64,000 nucleotides of DNA. Origin: Gonium pectorale. Lineage: Eukaryota; Chlorophyta; Chlorophyceae; Chlamydomonadales; Volvocaceae. The translations under genes and the position numbers were made by a program. The notes under the pieces are model-generated. The model did no database searches. It had not been told where the DNA came from and saw only the letters and a list, made by a program, of their open reading frames with translations. The stretch covers positions 153,364-217,363 of the forward strand of contig LSYV01000022.1 of assembly GCA_001584585.1 (NCBI GenBank), in the 5' to 3' direction. Positions 23,601-35,300 of the stretch are shown here, in pieces. Each line of letters opens with the position of its first letter. Positions within the stretch are counted from its first letter, which is position 1.

Positions 23601-25672
23601 ACGGTGCTGCTGGTGCCGCTGCGCATGCTGGCGGCCCGGCCCTGCGTGCCCGCCACCATCACCAGCGTGGGCCGCTGCACGGCCTTGGTCGCGGCGCTTG
23701 TTGGCAGGCCGGGCGCCGGCGGGTTCTTCGGCCCGGACTCGTCCATGCGCCTGCTGCTGATGAGCCTGGCGCCGTCCGCGCTTGAGGCGGTGGGTGGTGG
23801 GCACCGTGGCAGTGGAGTGGCAGTGGAACGGCCGAGTGGGCCGGCGACGGAGTGGGCCGGTGGGGGAACGCACCTCGTTTTGTTTGCCGTTGTGCAGCTT
23901 GTCAGGCCCGTTTCCTTTCGAAGGTCATGAAGGGTCTTCGTTTCCCTTCCGAGGTCACGATAGGCCTCCGGCGCTGGGATGGAAGGTTGCAACTGCAGCT
24001 GGCTGGCTGGCCCCGCCTCTCTGCACCAAGCTGCAAATTCCCATCCACGTCACCTGGCCCCACCTATGTCCGCAGCTGCCCACCGCATGTCGTACGGCCA
24101 TACTGCTCATCGAGCAAGCCGCGGTCCTGTCCTTCCTGCTGCTCTCCGCGGGTCCCGGCACCGCCATCGCCTGGCTCCCCAGCGCCGCGGCCAACGTCGC
24201 CAGCGGGGCGGCGCTGGCGGCGCTCTTGGACCTCCGGGACCGGCTTCAGTACGCAGCCATGTGTCTGGCGGCGGGCTCCCCGGTCCGCGGGCACCCCGCG
24301 CGTGTCGGGCGGCGTGCCGGGCGCCCCCCTCGCTTCGGTTAGGACACATACAACAACAACCGGCCGCGCTGCGGCGGCCGCGGGTCCTGCGAATCCGGCT
24401 GCGGCTATGGCCTCAGCCCTAAGGCACGTCGCGCCAGTGTGGCGGCGCCTGCAGGTGCTACTCCTGGGCTTTGGCTCCCCGGCTCTGGAGGCCGGCTACC
24501 AGGCCTTCAAGGCGACCAGGAGCTGGCAGCTGGACGTCGTGGGTCTGTGGCTGCACGTGCTGTGGCGCCTCGTAGGCCTCGTAGGCCTCGTAGGCCTCGG
24601 CCGCACGCTCTTCCCGCGGCAGCCGGGTCCTGCGGCGCGGCTCGCAGCGGCGCTGGCGGCGGGTCCGGCGCTGATGCCGCCTGTGCAGCTGCTGCCGCTG
24701 GTCCTGAGCGCAGCTGCGCACGTGCAGTGCTGTGGCTGGCGCTCCGCACCGACATGCTCGCGAGGTACCGGTGGGGTGAGCGGGGTTTCGAAGCACGGGC
24801 GGCCCACCGTACGGGACGCTAGCTGTGGTACCTACATAAGCTCCCGCAGGTGCCTTGAAGCACGGAGAGCACAAGGTTTTGCATGCCACACCCGTGAATG
24901 GCCGGCGCCCCGCAGGCGCCGGAACGCGCTGCTGCAGCTGCGCGGCTGGCTGGAGGCCGCGGTGTGCTTGGTGTGGTTCTGCTAGGGGCACTGGGGGCGC
25001 CTCGCTGTTGCCCGTGCCGGATGGTGCCCTGCAGGAGCGAACGGGGGGGGGGGCGGGCAGTGGCCCGCGCACTGCGTGTGGGAGCCGAGCGTGACGCAGG
25101 TGACTGCTTTCCCCTTTGCGGTGTCAATTGTGTGGTGTACATGGCACAACAGTTGAGGGGTGTCTTGCTGATGTGCACAGCAAGGGCGCGGCCGCTGCCC
25201 TGGAAGGGCTAAAAGCTTTGCGACAAAACGAGACCCTCAAGTTCCGGCTCGACCCTTTCCACGCCCTTCTCAAAGCTGCAGCTTGCTTCCTCCTGGTGCG
25301 GCAGTGTTCCGCACAGCCGCAACGAGCGGCTTCGCGCCTCTGCGTGTGCGGCTCACGGCGCGTGTGGAGGTCCCCTCCGCAGCCCCGTCCCCAGGACTCG
25401 GGCCCAGCATTCGCCGTTTCTGCACAGATCCCAAGCCGCGTTGATTCTAACCCAGGTCGCCTCGCCGGCCCAGGTCTCTGGCCGCCCAGGCTCGACTTAT
25501 TGACTGCCTGACCGCCTCGTCTGACCTCGCCTCGCCTGCTTCTCGCCCTCAGGTGTCACCCTACGCACAGCTCATGATGGAGCTGCCGTGGCAGCTGTGC
25601 CGGCTGGTGGCGGGCTGGCGCACCTACGAGGGCAGGCGTCAGCGGTGGCCTACCCCGTCGCCTGCTCGCTGA
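20660..25672 (+). CDS. Large multipass membrane protein with ankyrin-like region
   Basis: ATG 20660 has a good context (CACCATGG). An Ala/Pro-rich N-terminal region is followed in another frame (from about 21630) by RPVLLLSGPTPGVPVREVAA, the same module as LLLLPQPAARELEE upstream, then helices (AGLGTWLEALHLAAGCLDP). GHTLLHLAVQSRSIDTLRLV and DHSGRSPADYLPL resemble ankyrin repeats. Hydrophobic segments begin at PLWAVLLLLLGALQ. Clear exons end at 23205 or run 23475-23789 (LWLPAACLLSTGVLGAFTVL), 24076 to about 24300 (TAILLIEQAAVLSFLLL) and 25553-25672 (QLMMELPWQLCRLVAGWRTY, stop). Near 24480-24600 lies GSPALEAGYQAFKATRSWQL followed by a membrane segment containing LVGLVGLVGLG. About eight or nine membrane segments are likely. 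Frames change near 21,600-21,700, 24,300, 24,730 and 24,900-24,970; some changes are introns, others may be indels, so the gene may be intact or partly decayed. Confidence 0.6.
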
Positions 25673-26467
25673 CCGGCCTGGCCCGGCCTGGCCATATCAG
25701 CCGCAACTGACGCCTACACCCGCTGGCGGCTCGTCCAACACCGTACCGGTACACGGGTCCGTGGTCGCGGTGAGGCGTGCACTTGCACACGGCACGGCAG
25801 TAGCGGAGTTCCTTTCCCCCGCAGCGCGGCTCGGCGACGTGGGAGCTCGGCAGCCGCATCCGCGGCGCTAGTCGTCGCGTGCTTTGCTTGCCAACGAACA
25901 AAGGCTCCTAGCTTCGTCGCCCGTGATAGCCACTGGACATTGTGCCACCTGAAGAGTGATGGTGGCGTGCACTGGTCGTCGTACGCCCGGTTGGCGCTCG
26001 GACAGGGGGGTAATCGGGCCCCCTGGCAAACCCAATCCTGATAAGCGCACCGTTCCCGACGCGAGCCCTGGGCGCTAAAGGCCGATGACACGTTCCGAGT
26101 CCTAGCTTGTAGCTTCTGGCCTACGGTTGAGGCCGCGTTACGCCGTAACACCTATGGTGACCACCGACTAAGACCCGCGGGCGCCTTACGTAGCACTTGC
26201 GAGATATGCATATGCTGATCGCGTCTTGGCGTCAGGGCTTTTAAGGAGAGTCGCACGATGACGGTTGATGGGAGGGATCACGACAGGTAGGATGATTCTG
26301 TGTCTGGGCGCATCGTGATGCGCTCCGTCACAGCCTTGGGGTCGACCATTGCCGTCGAGTGGGAGGTACCATGCAACATGGCTTGGGCGGGTCTGCGGCG
26401 GTTGACGCGGTAATGCGTTTGCATGCGCCTGTGTGGGTCGCAATGCCCTAGTATAGAGCAGCACTGT

Positions 26468-26520
26468 GCGGCGGCGGCGGCGGCGGCGACAGACACGGCG
26501 ACGGGGGCGGCGGCGGCAGG
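26468..26520. repeat. GGC-rich trinucleotide tract
   Basis: Interrupted (GGC)n with GACA/GACG interruptions. It makes spurious Ala/Thr-rich and Arg-rich frames on the two strands. Confidence 0.8.
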
Positions 26521-27189
26521 AACGGGGACAACGCGGGTGGCGGCAGTCAAACCAGGCGAGCGCGGACCAGGCAGAGGGCCGGGCATTGTGGCTCCAGAAC
26601 AGCGCCCGTTGTGGGTAGAACAATGAGTGCGCATGACTGCATGTTGCGCTTATTGCGCAGAGGTTACCGTTCAAGTGCCTGCGAAGTTTCGGACACAAGT
26701 AGGGCGGTAGGATCCGGAAGCTACACAGCTGCGAAGGGCGGGGGCGGATGAACGCCACAAATGTTTGGGGTGCCCCTGGAATGAGCGTCTCTCTAGAAGG
26801 CCACTCAGCATGGCCCGAACCGCGGCAAACCCACACCTGCAAGGGCATCTCGTCAACGCTGGTGATAGCACTTGTCCTGGAGGCTGGACTTTTTCCAAAT
26901 GCAATCTCTGGACGGACCTGTGATCTTTATTAAACTGCAATTAATGCATATTCGCGGACGGTATTCTTCGTGCAAGCAGGAGCCTGCCGGTGGTGCGCGG
27001 GCTGGTGGAGTGATGGCCGTGGGAGCCGTGGATGGCTTGTTTTTGGCTGCGTGCAACCCACTTTGGGCCTCTGCAGCCTTGGCTCCAGAGGCAGCGGGTG
27101 TCTGCATACGGAGCGCATGCCTACCCGGCACCCGCTGGTGGCTGCGGTGAAGTGTCGGGCGCGGCTAAGCAGCGTGGGGGCTGATGTGA

Positions 27190-27314
27190 AAAAAGAGAGA
27201 AACCTGCACAGATTGAGGGAGCCCGCCTCTACGGCCATACACGCCCGAAGGCGCAACGTTTTCAATAGGGCGGGCGGGTACAGAGCAAGACATGTGACGT
27301 TCGTCCCGCCCCCC
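27190..27314 (+). repeat. Dispersed repeat family A, copy 1
   Basis: About 125 bases closely matching 37587-37709. They share AGAGAAACCTGCACAGA, GCCCGCCTCTACGGCCATAC, then ACGCCCGAAGGCGC and CAAGACATGTGACGTTCGTC. Related, more diverged copies occur at 56515-56600 (plus) and about 42600-42655 and 55306-55340 (minus). There is no coding signal; this is probably part of a transposon. Confidence 0.75.
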
Positions 27315-27540
27315 GATGTGCTTCGCTAGGGTCAACTCCGGAGGGAAAGATTTTGGGAAATCCCCCGGTGGGCCTCAACGGATGACGCCTCAACGAGATG
27401 GAGGATGGCAGGCGTGGAAGGACCGGGCGCAGTCTAGATACAGCTGTCAAGCCTGGCGTCCGTCGTACGCAAGGCCCCGGTGTCCGCCGCGTCGACAACG
27501 TGCGGCTTACCTTACGACTTACTGCCCCCCCAAAATGAAG

Positions 27541-28080
27541 GTGTAGAGACAGAGGCAGCCCGCCTCTATGCCTGCCCCTTTCTGGTGCGTGTCGACAGCC
27601 ACTTCTGCCCATGTCGTCACCAAATTGCTGCAACTGTGTTGTGCACTCTGCGATCCTGAACACCTGAAGGTCCTTTTTTCTCTGGAAAGGTTACAGGCGG
27701 AGAGGCGTCCTGCTCAGATCCCCCTCCTGCACAATACGGTAGGCGCGGCACCCACCCCCGGCCATATGCAGGAAGCGGGTTGGCTGCCGTAGGTCCGTCC
27801 GGGTGTGGGTGGGCGCAGGTACGGGCACACATGGGGCTAACTGGGCTAACGATGCCGCAGGGCTCGACGACAGTAGCGGTGCTGACAACGCTGCTTTCCT
27901 GCTTATGGCAGCCGCACGCTGTTTTCGAGATCGTTGAGTGCCTGAGCGAGCGCCGAGCGGGCTCGCTGCCATAGGGCCTGGCCTGCACCCGCTTCCCCGC
28001 GCTTGACGTATCGTGCGGTGGGCACGGGTTCGTCTTGTTGCGGTCGTGCCGCTTTCCTGCCCGCCCTTCTGGCAACAGAC
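27541..28080 (+). repeat. Dispersed repeat family B, copy 1
   Basis: Matches 38941-39480 in blocks: GCCTGCCCCTTTC, GGAAAGGTTACAGGCGGAGA, AAGCGGGTTG, GTCCGGGTGTGGGTGGGC, then CCGCGCTTGACG and GGTGGGCACGGG. Block order is the same in both copies with small indels. No coding frame. It ends about 150 bases before the segmental duplication begins. Confidence 0.65.
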
Positions 28081-28224
28081 AGACAGACTTCGTGACAGGA
28101 CCCCCGAGGTTGGGGGACCCGGCCTGCCATTGGGAAATCACTGCGAGAGTACGGGCAGCAAAGCAGCACCAGCAGACAAACCAAGCAAATAAACAATGGC
28201 CGAGGGCGCGACGTCTAGTGACAT

Positions 28225-29358
28225 GTGTCCACTGATTGCTTATGGCGCCATGGGACTACCGCCCAATAGCAAAACAAGAGTCACAAGACTGCCCAAAAAA
28301 CGCGCGGCGGCGCTTGGTAGCCCAAATCTGTACGACGCTCACAGCAGCGCCGTAATCCGTACATCATAGAGCACGCCTGTCATCACAGAATCAAAGAAAA
28401 CTAATTAACATCCATGTTTGTCCAATACTGCGGGACCAACGCACATGAAAAACGGACATGAGCACATTATCGCCGGCGATTTTGCACATCAAACATCCGA
28501 CCGGGTCACTCTGCAGGTTCTGTAGGTCCTGCACGTGCTCACCCTGCAAACGACATATCCCGCACTCCCACGTTGACTGCACTTGAGTGGATTCCCACGT
28601 TGATTGCACTTCTCACCCAGCTTAAACACCCGACATGACGTAAGGGCATCTGCAACTGCGCGACCAGTCAATTCAAGACGAGCCAAGCTCCGAAGCGGCT
28701 GTTACGCCCCAGCTTTCCGACACCTCACGAAGACCCTGCCACCCTGCCACGCCGAACCAACATTCCGCTCCCCCTCCCATCCCCCGTGGGCCATCCTCGC
28801 ACGATTTGTGGATGCGTTGCTTCGAGCCAACCCCGCATTGGTTCCTTTGTCTGCAGCTCTCCCTTTTACCCACAACCTGCGCTCGCCCATATCCATGGCC
28901 TTTGGACTCCGGCACGCCTGCGTGCCCAGTGAGAAAAGACGGGCTGCCGCTGCAAACAAAGAATGTCTAACGCCATAAGGGCGAAATTCGTCAGAGTCAA
29001 TCAGACTGAACACATATACATCATGACCATAGACTGCCTAATTGCAATAGAGCACGGTTTGTTTTTGCTTGCGTGCGTCAAACGCTATCCATGTTTGGAC
29101 GAGCGTCTATCCGGATAAATGCACCACCGAGGCCGCATGGGCAGCAGGGAATCCTGTCCAGCCCCACCGGCAAGGCACTCGAAAAGACCCGCGCCAAGGA
29201 GGGCGCGCTCGGCTCACGATATTTGCAATCAGGCCCCCTTGACAGCCTCCTGGGTTGACTTGCGCCCAGCCGGGACGCTATGACTGGCCGTATGCTCCAA
29301 CGCCTGAGGAGGAAGTGGACCGTGCCGCGCGCGGGGCCTTACGGCGGGCGCCGACGAC
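28225..29358. other. Non-coding 3' flank of receptor kinase copy 1
   Basis: Conserved with 43553-44768 but without a consistent frame between copies. The plus-strand frame at 28604-28978 is not preserved in the other copy. Probably 3' UTR and flank carried along in the duplication. I see no clear TGTAA signal. Confidence 0.5.
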
Positions 29359-32300
29359 TCAGCGGCAGCAAACACGCGTAGCAGGTACACCGTGAAACTG
29401 ACGGGCGGCAAAGTGCTGCGTGCTTCCGTTTCTTACGCCCAGCTTGGAGGCCGTCCCCCCCCCCCTTCGCTGGCGGTGCGTGAGGTGCGCGACTGTGTTT
29501 GTTGCTGTGCCCCCCACCCCGTCCGCCCGCGTACCGACTCACCTCCTGAACCAGAGCCAGAGCCTTCCACAGCTCCGCAGCCGCGGGCCGGCGCGTGGGT
29601 TCGGACTCCCAGCAAGCCGTCAGCAGCGCCCGCAACTTGCGAGGGCAGCGCGCCTCCGGCAGATGGTCCAGCTGCAGGCGCGAATTGAGAATGGTGACAG
29701 CGACGGCGACCTGCGATGAAACGCGGCGCATGCAACGGTGCAGTCGGGCAGAACGGCGGAACAAGGTCGCCGCTAGCGGCTTGGCGTGGCCTGACCTAAC
29801 GCAGCCCAGCGCTGCAAAGGAGTGAATCACCCGCCCGGTCGCGCACCCGGGCGTGTAATGAAAGGGAGATATCTTGTGGGGACTCTGGCATTGTGATGCT
29901 TAGATTGTGCGTGCATGGATGTGGGTGTTGCGTGCCCGCCACACTCACCTCCATGTTGCTTTTGCCGTGCCACGGGCGGCAGCCCGTCAGCATCTCCCAC
30001 ACCAAAACGCCAAACGCAAAGACGTCCTGAACAAGGGCAACACAAACAGACAGTCCGGTCCGGTCCAAAACCAGACGAGATGCAATTGCGTTTGGCCCCA
30101 CAGCAGCAGGTGGGACATCGCGGTTAGCATTGAAGTACGGAAGGCGGCCGGGGAATGCTTACGTCAGACACAGATTGCATGCTGAAAGAAATCAAAGCCA
30201 ATCCAGGGGCGGTAACCGACGGCAGTAGCCGCCGTCTTCACGACGAGCCCCCATGCGAGCGTTAGTACGTAGGCGGTCACCGTCACTCCATGCCGGCCAT
30301 GTTACGCCGGTGTTGCATGGCCATCTGCCTTTGCAATCCCGAGAGCAGGCAGCGGCCCGAGTGACGGCGACGGCAGCTTCCGGCGGGGAAGGCATCACCT
30401 ACCACGCGGTCCTCAACCGTAAAATTGTTGACTGCGGACGGAGGGTGGGGGATGAGCGGGGGGCGGGAAGACGCACCGTGAGGGGAGCGGTAAGTGAGCG
30501 GGCACCTATCAGGTCCGCACTGGACTGGACCCACACAGGGTACCGTACAGTACGGCAGACACGAGGGCCTCGAGTAGCCTCCGATATAGCTAGTTGACGA
30601 CAAGGGCACGCCTACCGACAGACCGCGGGCGGTCCTAAGGAGCCGGCACTGCATATAGAGCGGCTTTGAAAACGTTAGCAACGCAGCAACCTATGCAACC
30701 GGCGCCGTCAACCGTAACTACTAACCGTCGAACAACTCTGGGGCCATGTACGGTACCGTGCCGACCTTCGCAGGGGGGAAGAAACCGTCAGCGAGCACTA
30801 CTACTGTTCGGGAAACGCATACCATAGCACCAGGGGCTGCATCCATAGCAGTAGCCAGGCTGCGCCCTACCGTACCAAACCAGTCAGGCAAAACAGGCGT
30901 GAGCGAGTGTGGCGGAGGCACCGACATGGATGGGCCCAGTGGCACAGCGAGCCCGCGGCATTACCGCATGGTCACGTTACTGAAACGGCGAAGTCTGACC
31001 TCAGGTTTGTCCGTTACGAGCACTGTGTTGTTCAGACGAGATATGCCAAAGTCCTGAGGCAGAAAGTTGACGCCCAAAGGGGCGCTGGGTGACGCTTAGC
31101 CGGAACATACCTCACAGCAGGAATGTGTGGTTGTCAACGAGCAAACACGCGGTGGTGAGGGCGCTCGTATGGAGCAGGTGCTGGGTAAAGGCGCGACGCA
31201 CACTGCTTTCGTGTCTTGGAGCAGACAGTAAGACACGCCAAGGAATCTTGGATTGGCCCCACTCCCGGATTCTAAAACTAAGTCGAGACGCCCCATCAAG
31301 CACAATGTCGGCTGCCTTTCTCACCGCGAGCTTGACCAACGGGTAGGGGCTGTGGCAGCTGGAGAGGAGGATGTTGGCGGGTTTGAGGTCTGCCGGCACA
31401 TTGGGCAATGATTCGGTGGGCGGCCCAAAAAGGTGAAAGGTCTACAACATAAACGTCGACATCCCAAAACCCGCTGAACGGCACAGGATAACCACCACCC
31501 TCCTGTTACTGGTACAACGAGCATTGCTGGGCCGCGACGCCCATCCTGAATGCAGATCGACACCGCGGGCCCCGCCCACCTTACCCCTGTGCACTATGGT
31601 TGGGTGAAGGTACATGAGCGCCCGAGCCACCTGCAGCGCGATGTGGATCACCTGGAGGGGGAGAAGAGGGACGAACCGGGGCGGGGCGAGGCGGGGCGAG
31701 GCGCGGCCGGCGGGGCGAGGCGAGCAGGGACCGGGGGGATGGTAGAAGCAGTCAGGTGACGGTGAAGACGAGTCGCGTGCTGACCAGGGCAGCGGCATCA
31801 CTAGCGTCCCGGATCCGATGTGTCAGAAGGCTGTAGGCATCCGAGAGAATGGCCGGCCAGTGCCATGTGCCAGTCATGGTGTAATGGACTACGGTACGCT
31901 GCCGCGGCGGTCGGCCCCGGCCAGCCTGATGCGCAGGCGCATTCCACACGGCGCTGACGCCTACTGGGAGCATGATATGCCAGGCCTGAAGCTCAGTGAT
32001 GATGAGACGTGGCACCTGGATACATGCTCGGATGGGGCCGCAATGACGGCCCCCCCCGCAGGCCAAAGAGTGCGACGGTGCCCGCTGTTCGCGCATGCAA
32101 CGGTGCGCACGTGCCAGCTTGCTGGGGGGCCACGACCGGGGTAAGGCATGCCAGCTTGCTGGGGGGCCACGACGGCGGCGGCGGGGGCGGGTGAGGCGGT
32201 CAGGCGCGCCTACCGTTGGGAGCGGCAGCAGGCGGCCCGCAGGTGATTCGCCATACAGGAAGCGATCCAGGGACGTCTCCATCAGCTCCATCACAAGGCA

Positions 32301-35300
32301 TATGCTAGGAGGCCTGTGTCGGCAGGAGAGGGGTGTAAACGCGGCAAGAGGGGGGGCAAGGCCCTGTGTTAGGAGCTGAGATCGGGTGCACGCCTGCAGA
32401 GACAGGCGGTCAAACAATCCACAACAACGGAGCTGTATCGCACCAACGCCAATCTTATATTCAGACATGTTGCCATGTTTCAAATCCCACGCGCCCTGCC
32501 CCGCCCTGCCCTGCGAATGTCACACCATTCCCAGGACTCACCTGAGGCTGGCCGCCAACAGCCGGACGATGTTGGGGTGGCGGCACCGCGCCAGCACCTG
32601 CACCTCTTGCTCCAACATGCCCAGCGCCGTGTTCGTTGGGTACTTCAGCCCCTCGCCAGGCATCCAGCCTCCTCCTCCTCCTCCTCCTCCTCCTCCTCCT
32701 CCTCCTCCTCCTCCTCCTCCAACTCCTTCGTCCCTAGCCGCCACCGCCGACGACGACTGAGCGGGCTCGTTGTTGAGCAGCGGAGGACTTCCAGTGCTAT
32801 CGAGCAATCCCGTGTCCAGCAGTTTGACGGCCACGCGCTCTCCGCGGTAGTGCCCCATTAGGACGCGCGTGCATGCGCCCTTGCCCAGGAGCGTCTTGTG
32901 TAGGACCACAGCGTCGGGGCTCCCGCCGCCGTCCCCATCGCTGTCGCCTTTGCCGCCGCCGCTACCGTTCACATCATCGACCCCGCCGCCGGCGCTGCTG
33001 CCTCCAGTCCTGATTTCTCCCGCCGCAGCGTCATCCTCGCCGCCACCGGGCGCGGCTATCGCAGCAGGGGCTGCCTTGATGCCGTCCGTACCGAGCTTGA
33101 CATCCATGTTTATGTCTGGCGCGACTGGTGTCAAGGGCGTGACGGGCACGAGCTGAAGCTCCGTCAGCGTGAGATGGAGCTGTCCCGAGGTCGAGGTCAC
33201 CGTATCCATCATGGCCCCGCTCATCAAGCCTGCACGGTGGGGAGGGGCTCTGATGTATCGCTGCTTTGGGGGCATAGAACACCGCCTAGACCACTCTTAC
33301 AATGCACCCTGTCGCACACACCACGTCAACCACGAAATCGCCCACACACTGCAGCCTTCATGTGCGCGCGTTGAAGGGCATACGGGGCTCGGCAGAGCCA
33401 GGCGCCCTGGCATTGTAGGAGGAGCGCATCTAGTTGGGATTGCGGACGGGGTGCACAGACCCAGCTAACTCGTAAGTGCTGCACTCACCGTTTAGCGAGA
33501 CTTCTGGGGCTCCGCTGACGTGCTGTGGATACCCCTTGGACAGAGAATGCAGTTTTGGAATGTGCTCGGCGGCATGCTCGAGCCCGGCCTCGCCCTGCGA
33601 CTCCTTGCGGGAGGTGCTTTGGTACACGGCCCCTAGGCGGCAGCGCTTTCGCACAACCACGAAGACCAGCGTTGCCGCAAAGAGCAGAGCCGATCCTGTA
33701 GGGCCGGTCGGCAAATTAACAAATGGCACGAATAAAATGCACGAATGCAATGCCCCCAAGAGGCAAAGAAAGCCGGCCAGGGAGGCGCACAGTCATTCAT
33801 CGGCCGCGAAGGTGGCAGTGCTCACTCTGGTGCAGCGGCATGTCCTGCGGATGGGCCGCATGCGACACCTCCACACGCATGGAGCCCCTCCAAGCAGCAG
33901 CTCCATCCCTGCTATCCGTTGCTTACCCCCCAGCAACCCCGCAAGCAGCGGCACCAAGTGCCGGTTGGTTGCCTGCGAGTCTCCAGCGCGCTCTCCGTTT
34001 GGAGGCGCGGCCGTCGGCGGTTGGTTGCCAGGAAAGGTAACGCCTCGGGAGGTTGGGTCGGCGATCAATTTATAGTAGCACCCGACTGCGAGTGGGGGAC
34101 ACGAGACCGACATGTGGAGACGACACACAAGGAGCACGGCACGCGTTGTTCACTGTCATGAAGAGCGCACGGGCAAGCCGCCGCAGGCTTGCCGCGCGCG
34201 GGCAAGCTTCTCATGCCACAGAAGTGCCTCCCGGGCCGCCTTTGTATGCCGTACGTCGCGGTAACGGCCACGCACGATGCGTACGGCACACCGTGTGCGA
34301 CTATGGCACGGCTGCCGTGCAGAGCATGCCGTACGGTAGCTGACGAGCGAAGACCTGTGCAGAGAAGCGTCAGCCGCGGTAACAATGGCCGTGGACCGCC
34401 CCCGACCTAGTATCCACCTTCCCAGAACGTCTGACCACAGCACTGCGACCCCGAGGCCCAGGCCCACCGGTCTGCAGCGGTTTGTGGCTGCTGTACGGCT
34501 GGTCCATGCCGTGCCGGTACTACAGCCTGCCGCATACGACTCACCGGGTCCGTACGCCGCCACACACGCCTCGTCCATCACTTGTTGGCACAGATAGTAG
34601 GTGTCTCTCAGCCACGCGACGTAGCCATCCAGTGTCGGGTTGCCATACGAGTTGGCACGGGAGCCGTAGAAGGCGGCATCGCCGTACCAGCCTATTCCAG
34701 GCCAGCACCGCTGCATGGGCGGCGCAGAGCTGTTATCAATGCAGCCGCCATCCCAGCCGCCTGGCATCTCCTCCTGGTACTGTTTGCCGGGAATCTCCGC
34801 CGGCCGGGGAATGGTAGCGACAGAATTGTTGACGGAGGGCGGTGGCAGGCAGATACCTGCGGCGCTGTGGGCAAAGCGCGGAGCTATCAAACCGGGTGTC
34901 GCGATGGGGGCGCGGGAATGCTTCAAGTGCCGCACACACCATGTTGCCCTTGTGCATGCATGAACGGGCTGTATTGCATCCCAGAACGGTGCCGCTGGCC
35001 TGTGCTGTCAGACTCGCGCTGTTAACGCCATGCCCTTGCGCCCGCATGGACGCATCTCTGCAATGCTCGTTGGGCACAAGCGGGGCAACGCGGGGGGCGC
35101 ATCTCTTTCGAGCAGACGGCAACTCACGGTGCACAATGGCGCCCTCGGACACCTGGAGGATCCCCATCGGCGTGGCGTCCGTGTTATCGCCTGTTACCAG
35201 TTCCAACCCAGGAACCTGAATGGCGCGTGGACGCAAGCGGTGGGCAGTCAGGCATCCAGGCCGGCGAAAGGCGATCGTCACGACTCAAACCCAAAAGCAT

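Larger units (their letters stand above)
25673..28224. other. Intergenic region with dispersed repeats
   Basis: No supported gene. Contents are a GGC-rich tract near 26468-26520 and two dispersed repeats listed separately (27190-27314 and 27541-28080). Frames at 26.1-26.9 kb are short and arise from the GC-rich tract. Confidence 0.5.

Noticed and set aside
28604..28978. Plus-strand frame downstream of kinase copy 1
   Set aside because: The collinear sequence in the second duplicate does not preserve the frame, so it is probably non-coding flank.
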